Source: Prevotella sp. (GTDB taxonomy: Bacteria > Bacteroidota > Bacteroidia > Bacteroidales > Bacteroidaceae). Taken from it: a stretch of 34,342 nucleotides of DNA. A program made the translations under genes and the position numbers. The notes beneath the pieces were generated by a model. That model saw only the letters and a program-made list of their open reading frames with translations, was not told where the DNA came from and searched no databases. Numbering within the stretch: position 1 is the first letter of the stretch; each line of letters begins with the position of its first letter. Positions 26,210 through 34,342 of this stretch are shown in pieces. The stretch is taken from assembly GCA_017524385.1 (NCBI GenBank), contig JAFWSS010000022.1:1-34342 (forward strand). Reading direction: 5' to 3'.

Positions 26210-26243
26210 TTTGCACATTTAACCGTTTTTTACATTATCTTTG
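26210..26243 (+). promoter_or_regulatory. Promoter of the GH27 gene
   Basis: TTTG at 26210-26213, a 22-nt spacer and TATCTTTG at 26236-26243. The short leader to the ATG at 26266 confirms that start over one at 26179. It partly faces the divergent GH29 promoter, and the two -33 elements lie about 15 bp apart. Confidence 0.7.
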
Positions 26244-26265
26244 CCATCATCTAAAGACCACATAC

Positions 26266-27507
26266 ATGAGAAAGCATCATTTTCACCTACTGCTTGCAAC
26301 AATGACTTGTTGTCTGTTTTTGCTGCCATCGGCCCCGGCGGCGGCGCAGAAATGGGAGGGGCTGGCCGACACTCCACAGATGGGATGGAGCACATGGAAC
26401 AAGTTCCAGGAAAAGATTTCTGAGGATGTCATCAAGGGCATCGCCGACGCAATGGTTACTACCGGCCTTCGCGATGCAGGATACACCTACATCAACATCG
26501 ACGACTGCTGGCATGGCCAGCGCGACGCCGACGGCTTCATACAGGTCGACCCCGTGAAATTCCCTGGCGGCATGAAGGCGTTGGCCGACTACGTTCACTC
26601 GAAAGGTTTGAAACTCGGCATCTACAGCGACGCAGGCACGGCGACCTGCGGTGGCATGCCTGGCTCGCTGGGGCACGAATACCAGGACGCACTGCAATAT
26701 GCACGTTGGGGGGTGGACTACCTGAAATACGATTGGTGCAACACGCCGAACATCAATCCGCAAGGCGCCTACCAACTCATCAGCGACGCCCTGAGGGCAT
26801 CCGGACGACCCATCTTCCTCAGCATGTGCGAGTGGGGCAACAGTCGGCCCTGGCGCTGGGCACGCGACGTAGGACACTCCTGGCGCACCACGCCCGACAT
26901 CTGGTGCAACTTCGACTCCCTGCGCGTGTTCCCGCAAGGATACAGCCAGTTTGGCGTGATGCAGTGCATCCAATACAACGACACGCTGCGCCGGTATGCG
27001 GGACCGGGGCATTGGAACGACCCCGACATGCTGGAGGTGGGCAATGGAATGAGCGTGAGTGAAGACCGCGCACATTTCACCATGTGGTGCATGATGGCAA
27101 GTCCGCTCATTCTCGGCAACGATGTGCGCAATATGACTTCCGATGTGCTCGACATCCTGACCAACCGTGAGCTGATTGCCGTGGACCAAGACCCACTTGG
27201 CGTGCAGGGCCTTCACTTGTGCGACGATGCAGGCCTGCAGTTTTGGTTCAAACCTCTTGCTGGTGGCGACTGGGCCTTCACCATTCTCAACCCTACCAAG
27301 GAGGACAAAACCTACGCCATCGACTGGCAGAAGTTCAATTTCACCGACACTGAAGTGAGCGGCCTCTCCACCGCCTTCGACCAAACCACCTATCGGATAC
27401 ATAACCTATGGACACACAAGACGGAGGGCAAGACCTCGCTCAAGAAACCACTCAGGGTCACGGTGAAGAGCCACGACGTCATCTCCTACCGCCTGTATAA
27501 GCCCTAA
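26266..27507 (+). CDS. Exported alpha-galactosidase, GH27
   Basis: A 413-aa glycoside hydrolase of family 27, which removes terminal alpha-galactose (or related residues) from oligosaccharides. Residues 1-28 are a signal peptide (cut after APAAAQ). Family landmarks are MGWSTWNKF (39-47), YINIDDCWHG (75-84), KLGIYSDAGTATC (116-128), YLKYDWCN (152-159) with nucleophile D156, a WRTTPDIW segment with likely acid/base D211, and GPGHWNDPDML (246-256). The length equals one catalytic barrel plus the usual C-terminal beta domain, and all key residues are present. It is divergent from the fucosidase. A 10-bp tandem array separates it from the next gene on the same strand. Confidence 0.94.
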   Translation: MRKHHFHLLLATMTCCLFLLPSAPAAAQKWEGLADTPQMGWSTWNKFQEKISEDVIKGIADAMVTTGLRDAGYTYINIDDCWHGQRDADGFIQVDPVKFPGGMKALADYVHSKGLKLGIYSDAGTATCGGMPGSLGHEYQDALQYARWGVDYLKYDWCNTPNINPQGAYQLISDALRASGRPIFLSMCEWGNSRPWRWARDVGHSWRTTPDIWCNFDSLRVFPQGYSQFGVMQCIQYNDTLRRYAGPGHWNDPDMLEVGNGMSVSEDRAHFTMWCMMASPLILGNDVRNMTSDVLDILTNRELIAVDQDPLGVQGLHLCDDAGLQFWFKPLAGGDWAFTILNPTKEDKTYAIDWQKFNFTDTEVSGLSTAFDQTTYRIHNLWTHKTEGKTSLKKPLRVTVKSHDVISYRLYKP

Positions 27508-27540
27508 AAAGCCCTCCATCCCATAATCCTCTAAAATCTC

Positions 27541-27690
27541 GTATCACCTCTTATCACCTCCTATCACCTCGTATCACCTCTTATCACCTCCTATCACCTC
27601 CTATCACCTCTTATCACCTCCTATCACCTCCTATTCTCTCCTATCACCTCCTATTTCTCTCCTATCACCTCCTATTTTCTCCTATCACCC
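27541..27690. repeat. 10-bp tandem array, about 15 units
   Basis: Units of the form NTATCACCTC, with the first base cycling among G, T and C. The first twelve (to 27660) keep exact 10-bp spacing, with two variants (TATTCTCTC and TATTTCTCT types). The last three drift by a base. It fills the gap between the GH27 gene and the barrel gene. No other feature or promoter box is visible in 27508-27697. Confidence 0.9.
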
Positions 27691-27697
27691 TCGCCAT

Positions 27698-28411
27698 ATG
27701 AAAAAAGCAAAAGCCATCCTCCTCTCAGTCCTGCTGCTCCTCGGAGCCACCGCAGGAGCCCAGGAAAGCGACCTTGAAGCCACGGTTTCCGCCGACGTAG
27801 TCAGCCAATACATCTGGCGCGGCCAGGATTTGGGCAACGTATCGTTGCAGCCGACCCTCGGTTTGAGTTACAAAGGGTTGTCACTGACCGCCTGGGGCAG
27901 CGTGGGACTGAGCAACTCCGATGACACGAAAGAGTTGGACCTCACCCTCGATTACACCTTGGGGAACTTCCATTTCGGTGTCACCGACTATTGGACGAAC
28001 GACGGCTTCGACCCCAAGAGCCGCTACTTCAAATATGACGCCCACGGCACCAACCACGTCTTCGAAGGCAACATCGGTTATGACTTCGGAGTGGCAAGCA
28101 TCGACTGGTATACCAACTTCGCCGGTGCCGACGGTGAGAACGAGGACGGCGACCGGGCCTACAGCAGTTACATGGAGGCGGCGGTGCCCTTCCGTCTCGG
28201 CGGTGTCGACTGGACAGTCACGGCGGGAGCAGTGCCCTGGGCCACCACGTCGTATGACACCCACGGCTTCGCAGTGACCCATCTCTCACTAAGGGCGGAG
28301 AAAGCCATACAAGTGACCGAGAAATTCAGCATCCCCGTCTTCGGAGAGGTGGCAGCCAACCCGCGTAGCCAGAAAGCCTATTTGGTGTTCGGGGTGACGC
28401 TGGAATATTAG
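27698..28411 (+). CDS. Outer-membrane beta-barrel protein (TorF-like)
   Basis: A 237-aa protein with a signal peptide (1-21, ending AGAQE). The rest alternates polar and nonpolar residues as in a beta-barrel and ends in an aromatic residue (GVTLEY), as outer-membrane proteins do. The opening ATVSADVVSQYIWRG followed by LQPTLGLSYKGL resembles the TorF/gcw_chp family of putative porins. It could be a small channel or a barrel of unknown cargo. No promoter box is seen upstream; the gene follows GH27 at 190 nt across the 10-bp array, so it may be on the same transcript. Confidence 0.75.
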   Translation: MKKAKAILLSVLLLLGATAGAQESDLEATVSADVVSQYIWRGQDLGNVSLQPTLGLSYKGLSLTAWGSVGLSNSDDTKELDLTLDYTLGNFHFGVTDYWTNDGFDPKSRYFKYDAHGTNHVFEGNIGYDFGVASIDWYTNFAGADGENEDGDRAYSSYMEAAVPFRLGGVDWTVTAGAVPWATTSYDTHGFAVTHLSLRAEKAIQVTEKFSIPVFGEVAANPRSQKAYLVFGVTLEY

Positions 28412-28420
28412 GTTTTAGAA

Positions 28421-28490
28421 GAATCTGGGAGGATCTGGGAAGGACTGGGAGGATCTGGGAAGGACTGGGAAGGACTGGGAAATATAGGGA
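28421..28490. repeat. 10-bp tandem array, 7 units
   Basis: Seven exact 10-bp units alternating GGATCTGGGA and AGGACTGGGA, the last degenerate. It lies between the convergent barrel gene and response-regulator gene. The sequence is unrelated to the 10-bp array at 27541 but the period is the same. Confidence 0.9.
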
Positions 28491-28499
28491 GGCCTTCTA

Positions 28500-29126
28500 T
28501 CACCCTAAAGGATAGCCTTTCTCTATGGCCTTTTTGATGAGTTCCGCCATATTGGAAGCACCCATCTTTCGCATGATGCGCCTTCTGTGGAATTCCACGG
28601 TGTTGAGCGACACATAAAGTTGGTTGGCTATCTCTTGTGATGTAATCCCATTCGCCACCAGTCTCAACACGTTGATTTCCTGTGATGAGAGCTCCTCCTG
28701 CGACTCATATTCCTTCAAAAACGACTCATACTCCTTGCTGAAATATCTGCCTCCTGCTATGATGGCTTCCACCGCAGTGCGCAACTCGTCGAGGTTGTCG
28801 CTCTTCATCACTATGCCGTCGGCTTCGCTGTTGAACATCTGCCTGACCACCCAGAATTCGTCATGCATGGAATAGAACAAGACCCTTATGGTGGGGTGAT
28901 GTTCGCGCAATTGCGACAACAACTCGAAGCCCGTCATGTCGGGTAGTTCCACATCAATCAAGACGATGTCGAAGTTGTTGCACAAGAATTTGTCTATAGC
29001 CTCCTTTCCATTGGAAGCCCTGTCGATGAGTCCGATGAATCCGCATGTGGAAAGCAACGTGTTGATGCCGAGTTGCACCACGGCATGGTCCTCAATCACT
29101 AAAATGTTGGCAGGAGATTGGCTCAT
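28500..29126 (-). CDS. NarL/FixJ-type response regulator
   Basis: A 208-aa DNA-binding response regulator. The receiver domain covers residues about 5-120: acidic pair E12-D13, phosphoacceptor D58 in IVLIDVELPD, and a lysine in IVMKSD near 102-105. A LuxR-type helix-turn-helix covers about 143-204 (LSSQEINVLRLVANG, SLNTVEFHRRRIMRKM). The likely partner is the HisKA_3-type sensor kinase encoded at 30277 on the opposite strand, since kinases of that class pair with this regulator class. The gene is divergent from the frameshifted FISUMP gene, which may be a target. A -7 box lies just upstream. Confidence 0.92.
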   Translation of the reverse strand: MSQSPANILVIEDHAVVQLGINTLLSTCGFIGLIDRASNGKEAIDKFLCNNFDIVLIDVELPDMTGFELLSQLREHHPTIRVLFYSMHDEFWVVRQMFNSEADGIVMKSDNLDELRTAVEAIIAGGRYFSKEYESFLKEYESQEELSSQEINVLRLVANGITSQEIANQLYVSLNTVEFHRRRIMRKMGASNMAELIKKAIEKGYPLG

Positions 29127-29153
29127 TTCGCATTAGAGTATGAAATAATGCCT

Positions 29154-29161
29154 CAAAGATA
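29154..29161 (-). promoter_or_regulatory. Candidate -7 box of the response-regulator gene
   Basis: Minus strand TATCTTTG, an exact match to TAnnTTTG, 27 nt upstream of the ATG at 29126. No TTTG at the normal -33 spacing is visible. Confidence 0.5.
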
Positions 29162-29307
29162 ATTTTTTTTCGCCAAACTGCGGCATCATTCATCCATTTA
29201 TTAACATGAAAGACCCATAAAACCACGGTAAACCGTAGTTTTGAAGGAGCGATACAGGCAAAACTTATCGTGAAGCAGCAACACAAGACTTCTTGCACCA
29301 CCTCAAA

Positions 29308-29339
29308 TTTGGAGATTAGGAAAAAAAGATGTAAATTCG
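29308..29339 (+). promoter_or_regulatory. Candidate promoter of the FISUMP/kinase transcript
   Basis: TTTG at 29308-29311, a 20-nt spacer and TAAATTCG at 29332-29339 (one mismatch to TAnnTTTG). It lies 27 nt before the ATG at 29367 and would drive the FISUMP gene and the sensor kinase behind it. Confidence 0.5.
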
Positions 29340-29366
29340 CACCTTGAAACCAATTTGCCAACCAAC

Positions 29367-30231
29367 ATGTCCAAATGTTTGCTCATCCTGTGCGCCATCC
29401 TGACAACATTGTGCATCACGGCATCCGCCCAACATACAGAACAGATGCTTGCCATCCACCACGACAATGGCAAGACCACCTATTACCCCGCTGAGTTGAT
29501 CGACAGCATCACCTGTTCATCCTTCGACCTCGACCATCAGCCATGCGAGGAAAAAGTCACCCTTGGAACTGCACTTGCCCGACACCCTTGTCCGCATGGC
29601 CTTGGCCGGGATAGACAGCCTCTGCGTGGTCACCCTGCCCACCTATTGCCCCGACGGACACCACCCCCACGCCATCGACCTGGGATTGCCCAGCAGGAAG
29701 AAATGGGCTTGCTGCAACGTGGGAGCACACATGCCTGAGCACTACGGCAGCTACTATGCCTGGGGCGAGGTGGAGGAGAAAGACACTTATACCTGGCAGA
29801 ACTACCCCTATGCCTTCTATGTCGACATGGACGAGATGTATGTCTGCCATGACATCGGCGATGACATCAGCGGGACGGAATACGACGCAGCCTTTGTCAA
29901 CTGGGGCTCCCCATGGTGCATGCCTTCAAAGAAAGACTATCAGGAACTCATCAACAACTGCATCTACAAGCGTGTCGACTTCCACGGCGTGGAGGGATGG
30001 CTCTTCTCCGGTCTCAACAACAGCAGCATCTTCATCCCTGCAGCGGGCTGGTATGGTCCCGCTTTCCACAGCGACGTGGCCAACTATTGGTCGTCGTCGT
30101 CCACTCCCGACCTCCGAAAGAACCGCTACGCCTCTTTCCTCACCATCATCATGCTGGGCAGCAACACGCTCTGCAACATAGTCGATAACGACAGATATGT
30201 GGGAAAGAGCGTCAGGGCTGTCACCCCGTAA
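29367..30231 (+). pseudogene. Secreted FISUMP-domain protein, frameshifted
   Basis: The reading frame from ATG 29367 encodes a signal peptide (about 20 aa, ending TASAQ) and a short domain (HHDNGKTTYYPAELIDSI) typical of Bacteroidota surface proteins, then loses meaning after about 29555. The frame one base further on continues to 30231 with a full FISUMP domain: AIDLGLPSRKKWACCNVG, YYAWGEVEEKDTYTW, DISGTEYD, WCMPSKKDY and a closing KSVRAVTP. The likely shift site is the five-A run at 29551-29555, where one A too many breaks the frame. The joined protein would be about 287 aa. A sequencing error, a real mutation or a phase-variable tract are all possible. The sensor kinase follows 45 nt downstream. 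Confidence 0.78.
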
Positions 30232-30276
30232 AAAGTCACCTCTTCCATTCCTTTCACCCCAAAAACATCCATCACC

Positions 30277-32205
30277 ATGCGCAACCGTCGTCCAAACTTG
30301 TCACTACTCCTTGTGGCGACCCTCATCGCCATCACCTCCTGTCGTCAGTCATCCGTGAAAGAGAGCCAGGGAAGCATCCTCTACGCCCAAGCCGATGCTG
30401 CTGCCGAAGAAGGAGATGCCGAAAAGGCATTCCAACTGCTGCAAGACGCCCTGACGAATTACCAGAAAGAAGGCGACAAGGAGGGCATGGCCGCATCGTG
30501 GCTCGCTCTCGCCCAGATGAGCACCGACGAGATGCAGACAGACAGCGCCTTCGCCTATGTGGACAAGGCTCTCGCCCTCGAAGTGAGCGACAGCATGCGC
30601 GCCGCACTCTTCTGCGAGAAAGGTACCATTCATATCATCAAAGGGAATGAGCGCGAAGGAGTGCATTACATCAGAAAAGCCATGGAGGAGGGCGGCGGTG
30701 CAGCATTCAAAGGCGAGGACAAGGCCGTGGGTTGTGGCAATGCCGCCCTTGCCTGCCGCCACCTGGGGCTTCCCGACTCCACCCGGTTCTTCCTGGAAGA
30801 GGGCATCCGCGCTGCAAAGGAGGTGGACGACGACGAAGACCTGGCCTTCCTTTACAACAACCTTGCCATATGCTTTGTGGAGATGAACCGTTATGACGAA
30901 GGACTGGAAGCCTGCCGCAAGGCATACGAAGCGGCCTCGAGAGCCGGTGATGACATGGAGAGCATCAACGCACTCGCCAACGAGGGCGTGACGTGGGTGC
31001 GGAAAGGCGACCCTGCAAAAGCGTTGAAGTTGCTTGAGGAGACGTGGCCCAAGGCGGACAGCATTGGCAATGCCGCCTTGCAGCTCAAGGTGCTCACCTA
31101 CATACTCAACGCCACCATGCAGTTGGGCGACGCGGAGAAGACCAACCACTATCTTTCCATCAGCGAAAGGTTGATGGAAAAGGCTCCCGTCTCAGGCATC
31201 CAGCAGTATGGCCTGTTGGGAGTGATGAACGACATCAGGCTGAAGAAAGGCGAATATGCCACGGTGCTCCATACCCTGGAACAGATGGACACCACGGCGT
31301 TGAGCAACGGCCTCTATCCACGCGACGCCTATCTCAAGCAGAAGGCCAGCTGCCTGGCCGGACAGGGCGACTACCGCCAAGCCTACCAAGCCTACTTGCA
31401 GTCGGCTGCCATCTCCGACTCTCTGAGAGGAGTTGAAGCACAAAGGCAGCTCTCCGAACTGTCCGAGCAACTCAAGGCACAGGAGCGTGAGACGGAGATT
31501 GCCCGCCTCAACAAGGTCGTGGTACGCCGCCAACTCTATGCCGTGGCGCTCGCTGCGGGCCTGATCATTGTCGCCCTGCTGGCCGTCGCCTACATCTACC
31601 GGCAGCGCAGACAGAGGGAGAAGGTGCTGTCGCAGCGGTATGTGGAAGGACTGGAGCGGGAACGGGCACGTTTCGCCCGTGAACTGCACGACGGAGCTTG
31701 CAACGAACTCCTCGGCATCGGCATGGCACTCCGCTCACAAGAGGCCAGGTCGCAGGACGTGGCGGAGCGCATAGGGCAGTTGCGTGACAACCTCCGCCAA
31801 CTCTCTCACGAATTGATGCCGCCTCAGTTTGACAAGTGTACACTTGATGAAATCCTCTCATACTACCTTCAACACGTCAAGACCCCCTCGCTCGACGTGC
31901 AGTTCCACAACGAGGGTGACTTCACCCACCTGCCCAAGCACATCGCCTACGAACTCTATCGCATCACGCAGGAGGCGGTGGGCAACATCGTCTCCCACTC
32001 CGACGCCACAGTGGCCCGCGTGGAGGTGAAATGCGACCATCACGAGGTGAGCCTTTGCATCAGCGACAATGGCAGCCGCAAGGAGGAGAACGACGAGAAG
32101 AGACACCACGACGGCATCGGCATGCAGTCCATCCACGACAGGGCGAAAAGCATCGGCGCAGAGTTGGAGGTGAGCAACGGCATGGTTAGATTGAAGATAG
32201 GATAA
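30277..32205 (+). CDS. TPR sensor histidine kinase (HisKA_3 type), lipoprotein-like
   Basis: A 642-aa sensor kinase. The N-terminus ends in a lipobox-like AITSC (C22), so it may be lipid-anchored as well as membrane-spanning. Residues about 35-385 form TPR-like helical repeats, followed by a coiled segment (about 385-415) and a membrane helix at 420-440. The dimerisation domain carries FARELHDG with phosphoacceptor H471. The ATPase domain has an N box in ITQEAVGNIVSHS, a short G1 (SDNGS) and DGIGMQSIHDRA as G2. This class phosphorylates NarL-type regulators, which fits the regulator gene at 28500. It lies just downstream of the FISUMP gene on the same strand. Confidence 0.9.
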   Translation: MRNRRPNLSLLLVATLIAITSCRQSSVKESQGSILYAQADAAAEEGDAEKAFQLLQDALTNYQKEGDKEGMAASWLALAQMSTDEMQTDSAFAYVDKALALEVSDSMRAALFCEKGTIHIIKGNEREGVHYIRKAMEEGGGAAFKGEDKAVGCGNAALACRHLGLPDSTRFFLEEGIRAAKEVDDDEDLAFLYNNLAICFVEMNRYDEGLEACRKAYEAASRAGDDMESINALANEGVTWVRKGDPAKALKLLEETWPKADSIGNAALQLKVLTYILNATMQLGDAEKTNHYLSISERLMEKAPVSGIQQYGLLGVMNDIRLKKGEYATVLHTLEQMDTTALSNGLYPRDAYLKQKASCLAGQGDYRQAYQAYLQSAAISDSLRGVEAQRQLSELSEQLKAQERETEIARLNKVVVRRQLYAVALAAGLIIVALLAVAYIYRQRRQREKVLSQRYVEGLERERARFARELHDGACNELLGIGMALRSQEARSQDVAERIGQLRDNLRQLSHELMPPQFDKCTLDEILSYYLQHVKTPSLDVQFHNEGDFTHLPKHIAYELYRITQEAVGNIVSHSDATVARVEVKCDHHEVSLCISDNGSRKEENDEKRHHDGIGMQSIHDRAKSIGAELEVSNGMVRLKIG

Positions 32206-32235
32206 AAACATTTTGAGCACAATTCTCCCGCCTTT

Positions 32236-32267
32236 TTTGCTCTTCCGCTTTTTTTTGCATAACTTAG
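32236..32267 (+). promoter_or_regulatory. Candidate promoter of the AAA/PD-(D/E)XK gene
   Basis: TTTG at 32236-32239, a 20-nt spacer and TAACTTAG at 32260-32267 (one mismatch to TAnnTTTG). The leader to the ATG at 32318 is about 45 nt. The gap 32206-32317 holds nothing else that I can see. Confidence 0.5.
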
Positions 32268-32317
32268 CGGCGCGAAAAGTAATTAATAATTTACAACTGA
32301 TAATTGGGAATTGAGTC

Positions 32318-33907
32318 ATGGAACAGGAACGTCGCTATCCGGTAGGCATACAGACCTTCTCACGGCTGAGAAGAGAGGGCTACTTGTACATCGACAAAAC
32401 GGATTTGATGTGGAGGATGACACGGGTCAGTCCCTTCATCTTCCTAAGTCGCCCCAGGCGCTTTGGCAAGTCGCTGCTCACCACCACGTTGTGCTCGTTT
32501 TTCAGGGGCGAGCGCGAGTTGTTTGAGGGCTTGAAGGTGATGGAGTTGGAGAAGGAGTGGAAGCGTTATCCCGTGTTGCACATCGACGTGAGCATGGCTA
32601 AGGGACAGGACGGCAAGGAGGAGTTGCGGAGTGCCTTGATGCTGCAACTAGAACCTTTGACCAAGGTATATGGAGTCAATCCTAACGAGAAGACCCCCGG
32701 GGCGGTCTTCTCCGGTCTCATCCGCCGCGCCTATGAGCAGACGGGCGAACAGGTGGTGGTGGTCATCGACGAGTATGACGCCCCCTTGCTCGAGGTGCTC
32801 CACGAGGAGGAGCAGCTTCCTGGTTTTCGCCGCGTGATGCAGGAGTTCTTCCAATGCCTGAAGGCCAACGAGGCGATGATCCGCTTCTGCTTCATCACCG
32901 GCATTACGAAGTTCTCGCAGCTGAGCATCTTCTCCACGTTGAACAACCTCACCAACATCTCGCTTGACTCTGAGTTCGCCGCCATTTGCGGCATCACGGG
33001 CGAGGAGATCGACGAGCAGATGCAGCCCGACGTGGCGAGACTGGCGGAGCGTTATAAATGCACCCCTGCGGAAATGCGCGAGATGCTGCGTGACACCTAT
33101 GATGGATACCATTTCGCGGGGGAGTCGCCCGACATCTACAACCCCTTCAGCTTGATGAAGGCATTTAACCAGCGTGAACTGCGCAACTGGTGGTTTGAGA
33201 GCGGCACACCGTCCTACCTGATGCGTCAGTTGCGTCGTTTCCGCACCGACATCACGAAACTTGATGACCTGTTTGTTCCTGCCTCCGCTTTCGACCAACC
33301 CACGGAGAACATGATGGACGCACTGCCTTTGCTCTATCAAAGCGGTTATATGACCATCAAGGATTATGATTTCTTCGGTCGCATGTACACACTTGGCATT
33401 CCCAACCAGGAGGTGCGTGTGGGATTCACCGAAGGACTGCTGCCCTCGGTGGCAGGTATTCGGGGCAGCGACGTGCAGGCAGGCTTCGCGTTCCGTTTCT
33501 GGCGCGCCCTGCGTGCCAAAGACACCGACCTGGCATTGCGTGAGCTGCAAGCCTACCTGGAGGGGCTCCCCTACGTGGAGGGCTTCAAGAAGAAGTTGGA
33601 GGAGGTGACCGTGGCTGAAGGGTTCTACGAGTGGACCTTTTATCTCATCTTCTCCATGCTCAACGTCTATGTGCAGACGCAGGTGAAGTGTGCTCGTGGA
33701 CGTGCCGACATAGTGGTGTTCATGCCCGACACCATCTATGTGATGGAGTTGAAACTTAACGGCACGGCACAGGATGCTCTCGACCAAATCAACGACAAGG
33801 GCTACGCCCTGCGTTACGCCACCGATGGCCGCAGCATCGTAAAAATAGGAATGGGATTCTCTGTCGAAAAGCGCGCCCTCACTGATTATTTGATTGTAGA
33901 GGAATGA
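32318..33907 (+). CDS. AAA-ATPase_like protein with C-terminal PD-(D/E)XK nuclease domain
   Basis: A 529-aa cytosolic protein of the AAA-ATPase_like (PF09820-type) plus PDDEXK_9 (DUF1703) family, common in many copies in Bacteroidota. A typical N-terminal YPVGIQTF and YIDKTDL precede the Walker A region SRPRRFGKS (44-52). Walker B is VVVVIDEYD with D151 and E152. ITGITKFSQLSIFS (193-206) is a conserved family segment. The C-terminal nuclease-like core has D464 (GRADIVV) and E477-x-K479 (MELKL). All motifs are complete. The role is unknown; such proteins have been suggested to be mobile or defence-related. It is a single gene, unrelated to its neighbours. Confidence 0.88.
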   Translation: MEQERRYPVGIQTFSRLRREGYLYIDKTDLMWRMTRVSPFIFLSRPRRFGKSLLTTTLCSFFRGERELFEGLKVMELEKEWKRYPVLHIDVSMAKGQDGKEELRSALMLQLEPLTKVYGVNPNEKTPGAVFSGLIRRAYEQTGEQVVVVIDEYDAPLLEVLHEEEQLPGFRRVMQEFFQCLKANEAMIRFCFITGITKFSQLSIFSTLNNLTNISLDSEFAAICGITGEEIDEQMQPDVARLAERYKCTPAEMREMLRDTYDGYHFAGESPDIYNPFSLMKAFNQRELRNWWFESGTPSYLMRQLRRFRTDITKLDDLFVPASAFDQPTENMMDALPLLYQSGYMTIKDYDFFGRMYTLGIPNQEVRVGFTEGLLPSVAGIRGSDVQAGFAFRFWRALRAKDTDLALRELQAYLEGLPYVEGFKKKLEEVTVAEGFYEWTFYLIFSMLNVYVQTQVKCARGRADIVVFMPDTIYVMELKLNGTAQDALDQINDKGYALRYATDGRSIVKIGMGFSVEKRALTDYLIVEE

Positions 33908-34010
33908 ATTATCGTTTTTGTGACGGCAAAAGTTTTTTTCTGGACGGTTCTTGTTTCCAACAAAGCAGAATCCACCTTATAATATAAGATGTAGCATCAT
34001 CTCTTCTTCA

Positions 34011-34342
34011 TCAATACCACTGCACGGCATTGCTGTATCCGCTGCGCTTGTCGTATTTCAAGGCGTCGGTGAGGGTGGAGGCGTTGCAACGGAAGGTGAA
34101 ATTGTAGCTGGTGTAGGGAGCCAGCACCATGGAGCACGACATGCTGAAGCAATGGAGGTCGCGTGACAGGGAGGCCGTCGTCATCGACATCTCCTTGTTC
34201 TCGAAGTCATAACCAGATGAGAAACTGATGTTCCATCCCTCGCTCAAGCGGATGTTGCCGCTCACGTTGAGTGTCTGGGTGAACTTGTAGGGATAGCGCA
34301 TCGTGCGTGTGTTGAACTTTCCTCTTGTGTTCTCGCGCATGG
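34011..34342 (-). CDS. C-terminal part of an LptD-like outer-membrane protein (partial, cut by window end)
   Basis: The last 110 or so residues of a larger minus-strand gene whose start lies beyond the window. The strands TLNVSGNIRLSEGWNISFS, then GYDFENKEMS, SRDLHCFSMS and a segment around PYTSYNFTFRC, match the C-terminal barrel of Bacteroidota LptD/OstA-type proteins, in which SRDLHC is a familiar piece. LptD inserts lipopolysaccharide into the outer membrane. It is convergent with the AAA/PD-(D/E)XK gene. The 103-nt gap 33908-34010 shows no strong hairpin. Confidence 0.7.
   Translation of the reverse strand, partial: MRENTRGKFNTRTMRYPYKFTQTLNVSGNIRLSEGWNISFSSGYDFENKEMSMTTASLSRDLHCFSMSCSMVLAPYTSYNFTFRCNASTLTDALKYDKRSGYSNAVQWY

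Noticed and set aside
27541-27690. Possible CRISPR array
   Set aside because: Units are 10 bp and contiguous with no unique spacers, and no cas gene is present, so it is a simple tandem repeat.
32648-33787. 379-aa minus-strand open frame opposite the AAA/PD-(D/E)XK gene
   Set aside because: The plus-strand gene has full Walker and nuclease motifs, while the opposite frame has no recognisable features.
33976-33988. Short inverted repeat CTTAT-AAT-ATAAG as a terminator between convergent genes
   Set aside because: The stem is only 5 bp and all but one pair are A-T; too weak to call.

Overview
The window looks like a chromosomal segment of a Bacteroidota species, most likely a Prevotella/Segatella-type member of Prevotellaceae. 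The signs are Bacteroidota promoters (TAnnTTTG -7 boxes with TTTG about 19-23 nt upstream), no Shine-Dalgarno leaders, a hybrid two-component system (HTCS) sensor/AraC fusion, FISUMP and BspA-like surface proteins, a type IX secretion-like C-terminus, GH29/GH27 glycosidases and an LptD-like barrel. I see no rRNA, tRNA, CRISPR array, insertion sequence or integrase, so the species assignment is inference.

Layout. 1-355: no gene; a GC-rich hairpin repeat and a 9-bp tandem array. 356-8019 (minus strand): an HTCS regulator downstream of a giant secreted FISUMP/BspA protein with ~600-bp internal repeats. 8276-8776: a small secreted double-SH3 protein, followed by a perfect 12-bp-stem terminator. 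8864-9932: a SanA-like DUF218 protein and a C_GCAxxG_C_C redox-type protein. 10027-24533: one tight minus-strand run of seven large genes. 24727-28411: divergent alpha-L-fucosidase (GH29) and alpha-galactosidase (GH27), then an outer-membrane barrel. 28500-32205: a NarL-type response regulator, a frameshifted FISUMP gene and a TPR sensor kinase. 32318-33907: an AAA-ATPase_like/PD-(D/E)XK protein. 34011-34342: the C-terminal end of an LptD-like protein, cut by the window edge.

The most interesting region is the seven-gene run at 10027-24533. In transcription order it encodes a small four-helix membrane protein, a membrane-anchored P-loop GTPase-like protein, a 1027-aa polytopic protein whose C-terminal half resembles the SEDS (FtsW/RodA) glycosyltransferase fold behind a large added extracytoplasmic domain, two tandem paralogous soluble P-loop GTPase-like proteins, a large single-pass protein of unknown family, and a penicillin-binding-protein-type transpeptidase with intact SxxK, SxD and KTG motifs. 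SEDS proteins and transpeptidases normally work as pairs in septal or lateral wall synthesis. Here such a pair is packaged with three nucleotide-switch proteins and two unknown membrane partners, which suggests a dedicated, GTP-controlled peptidoglycan-synthesis or envelope machine. I do not recognise it as a characterised system.

A second theme is short tandem arrays with 7-, 9- or 10-bp units at gene ends, five in all, and FISUMP surface proteins sitting next to TPR sensor kinases at two independent places.
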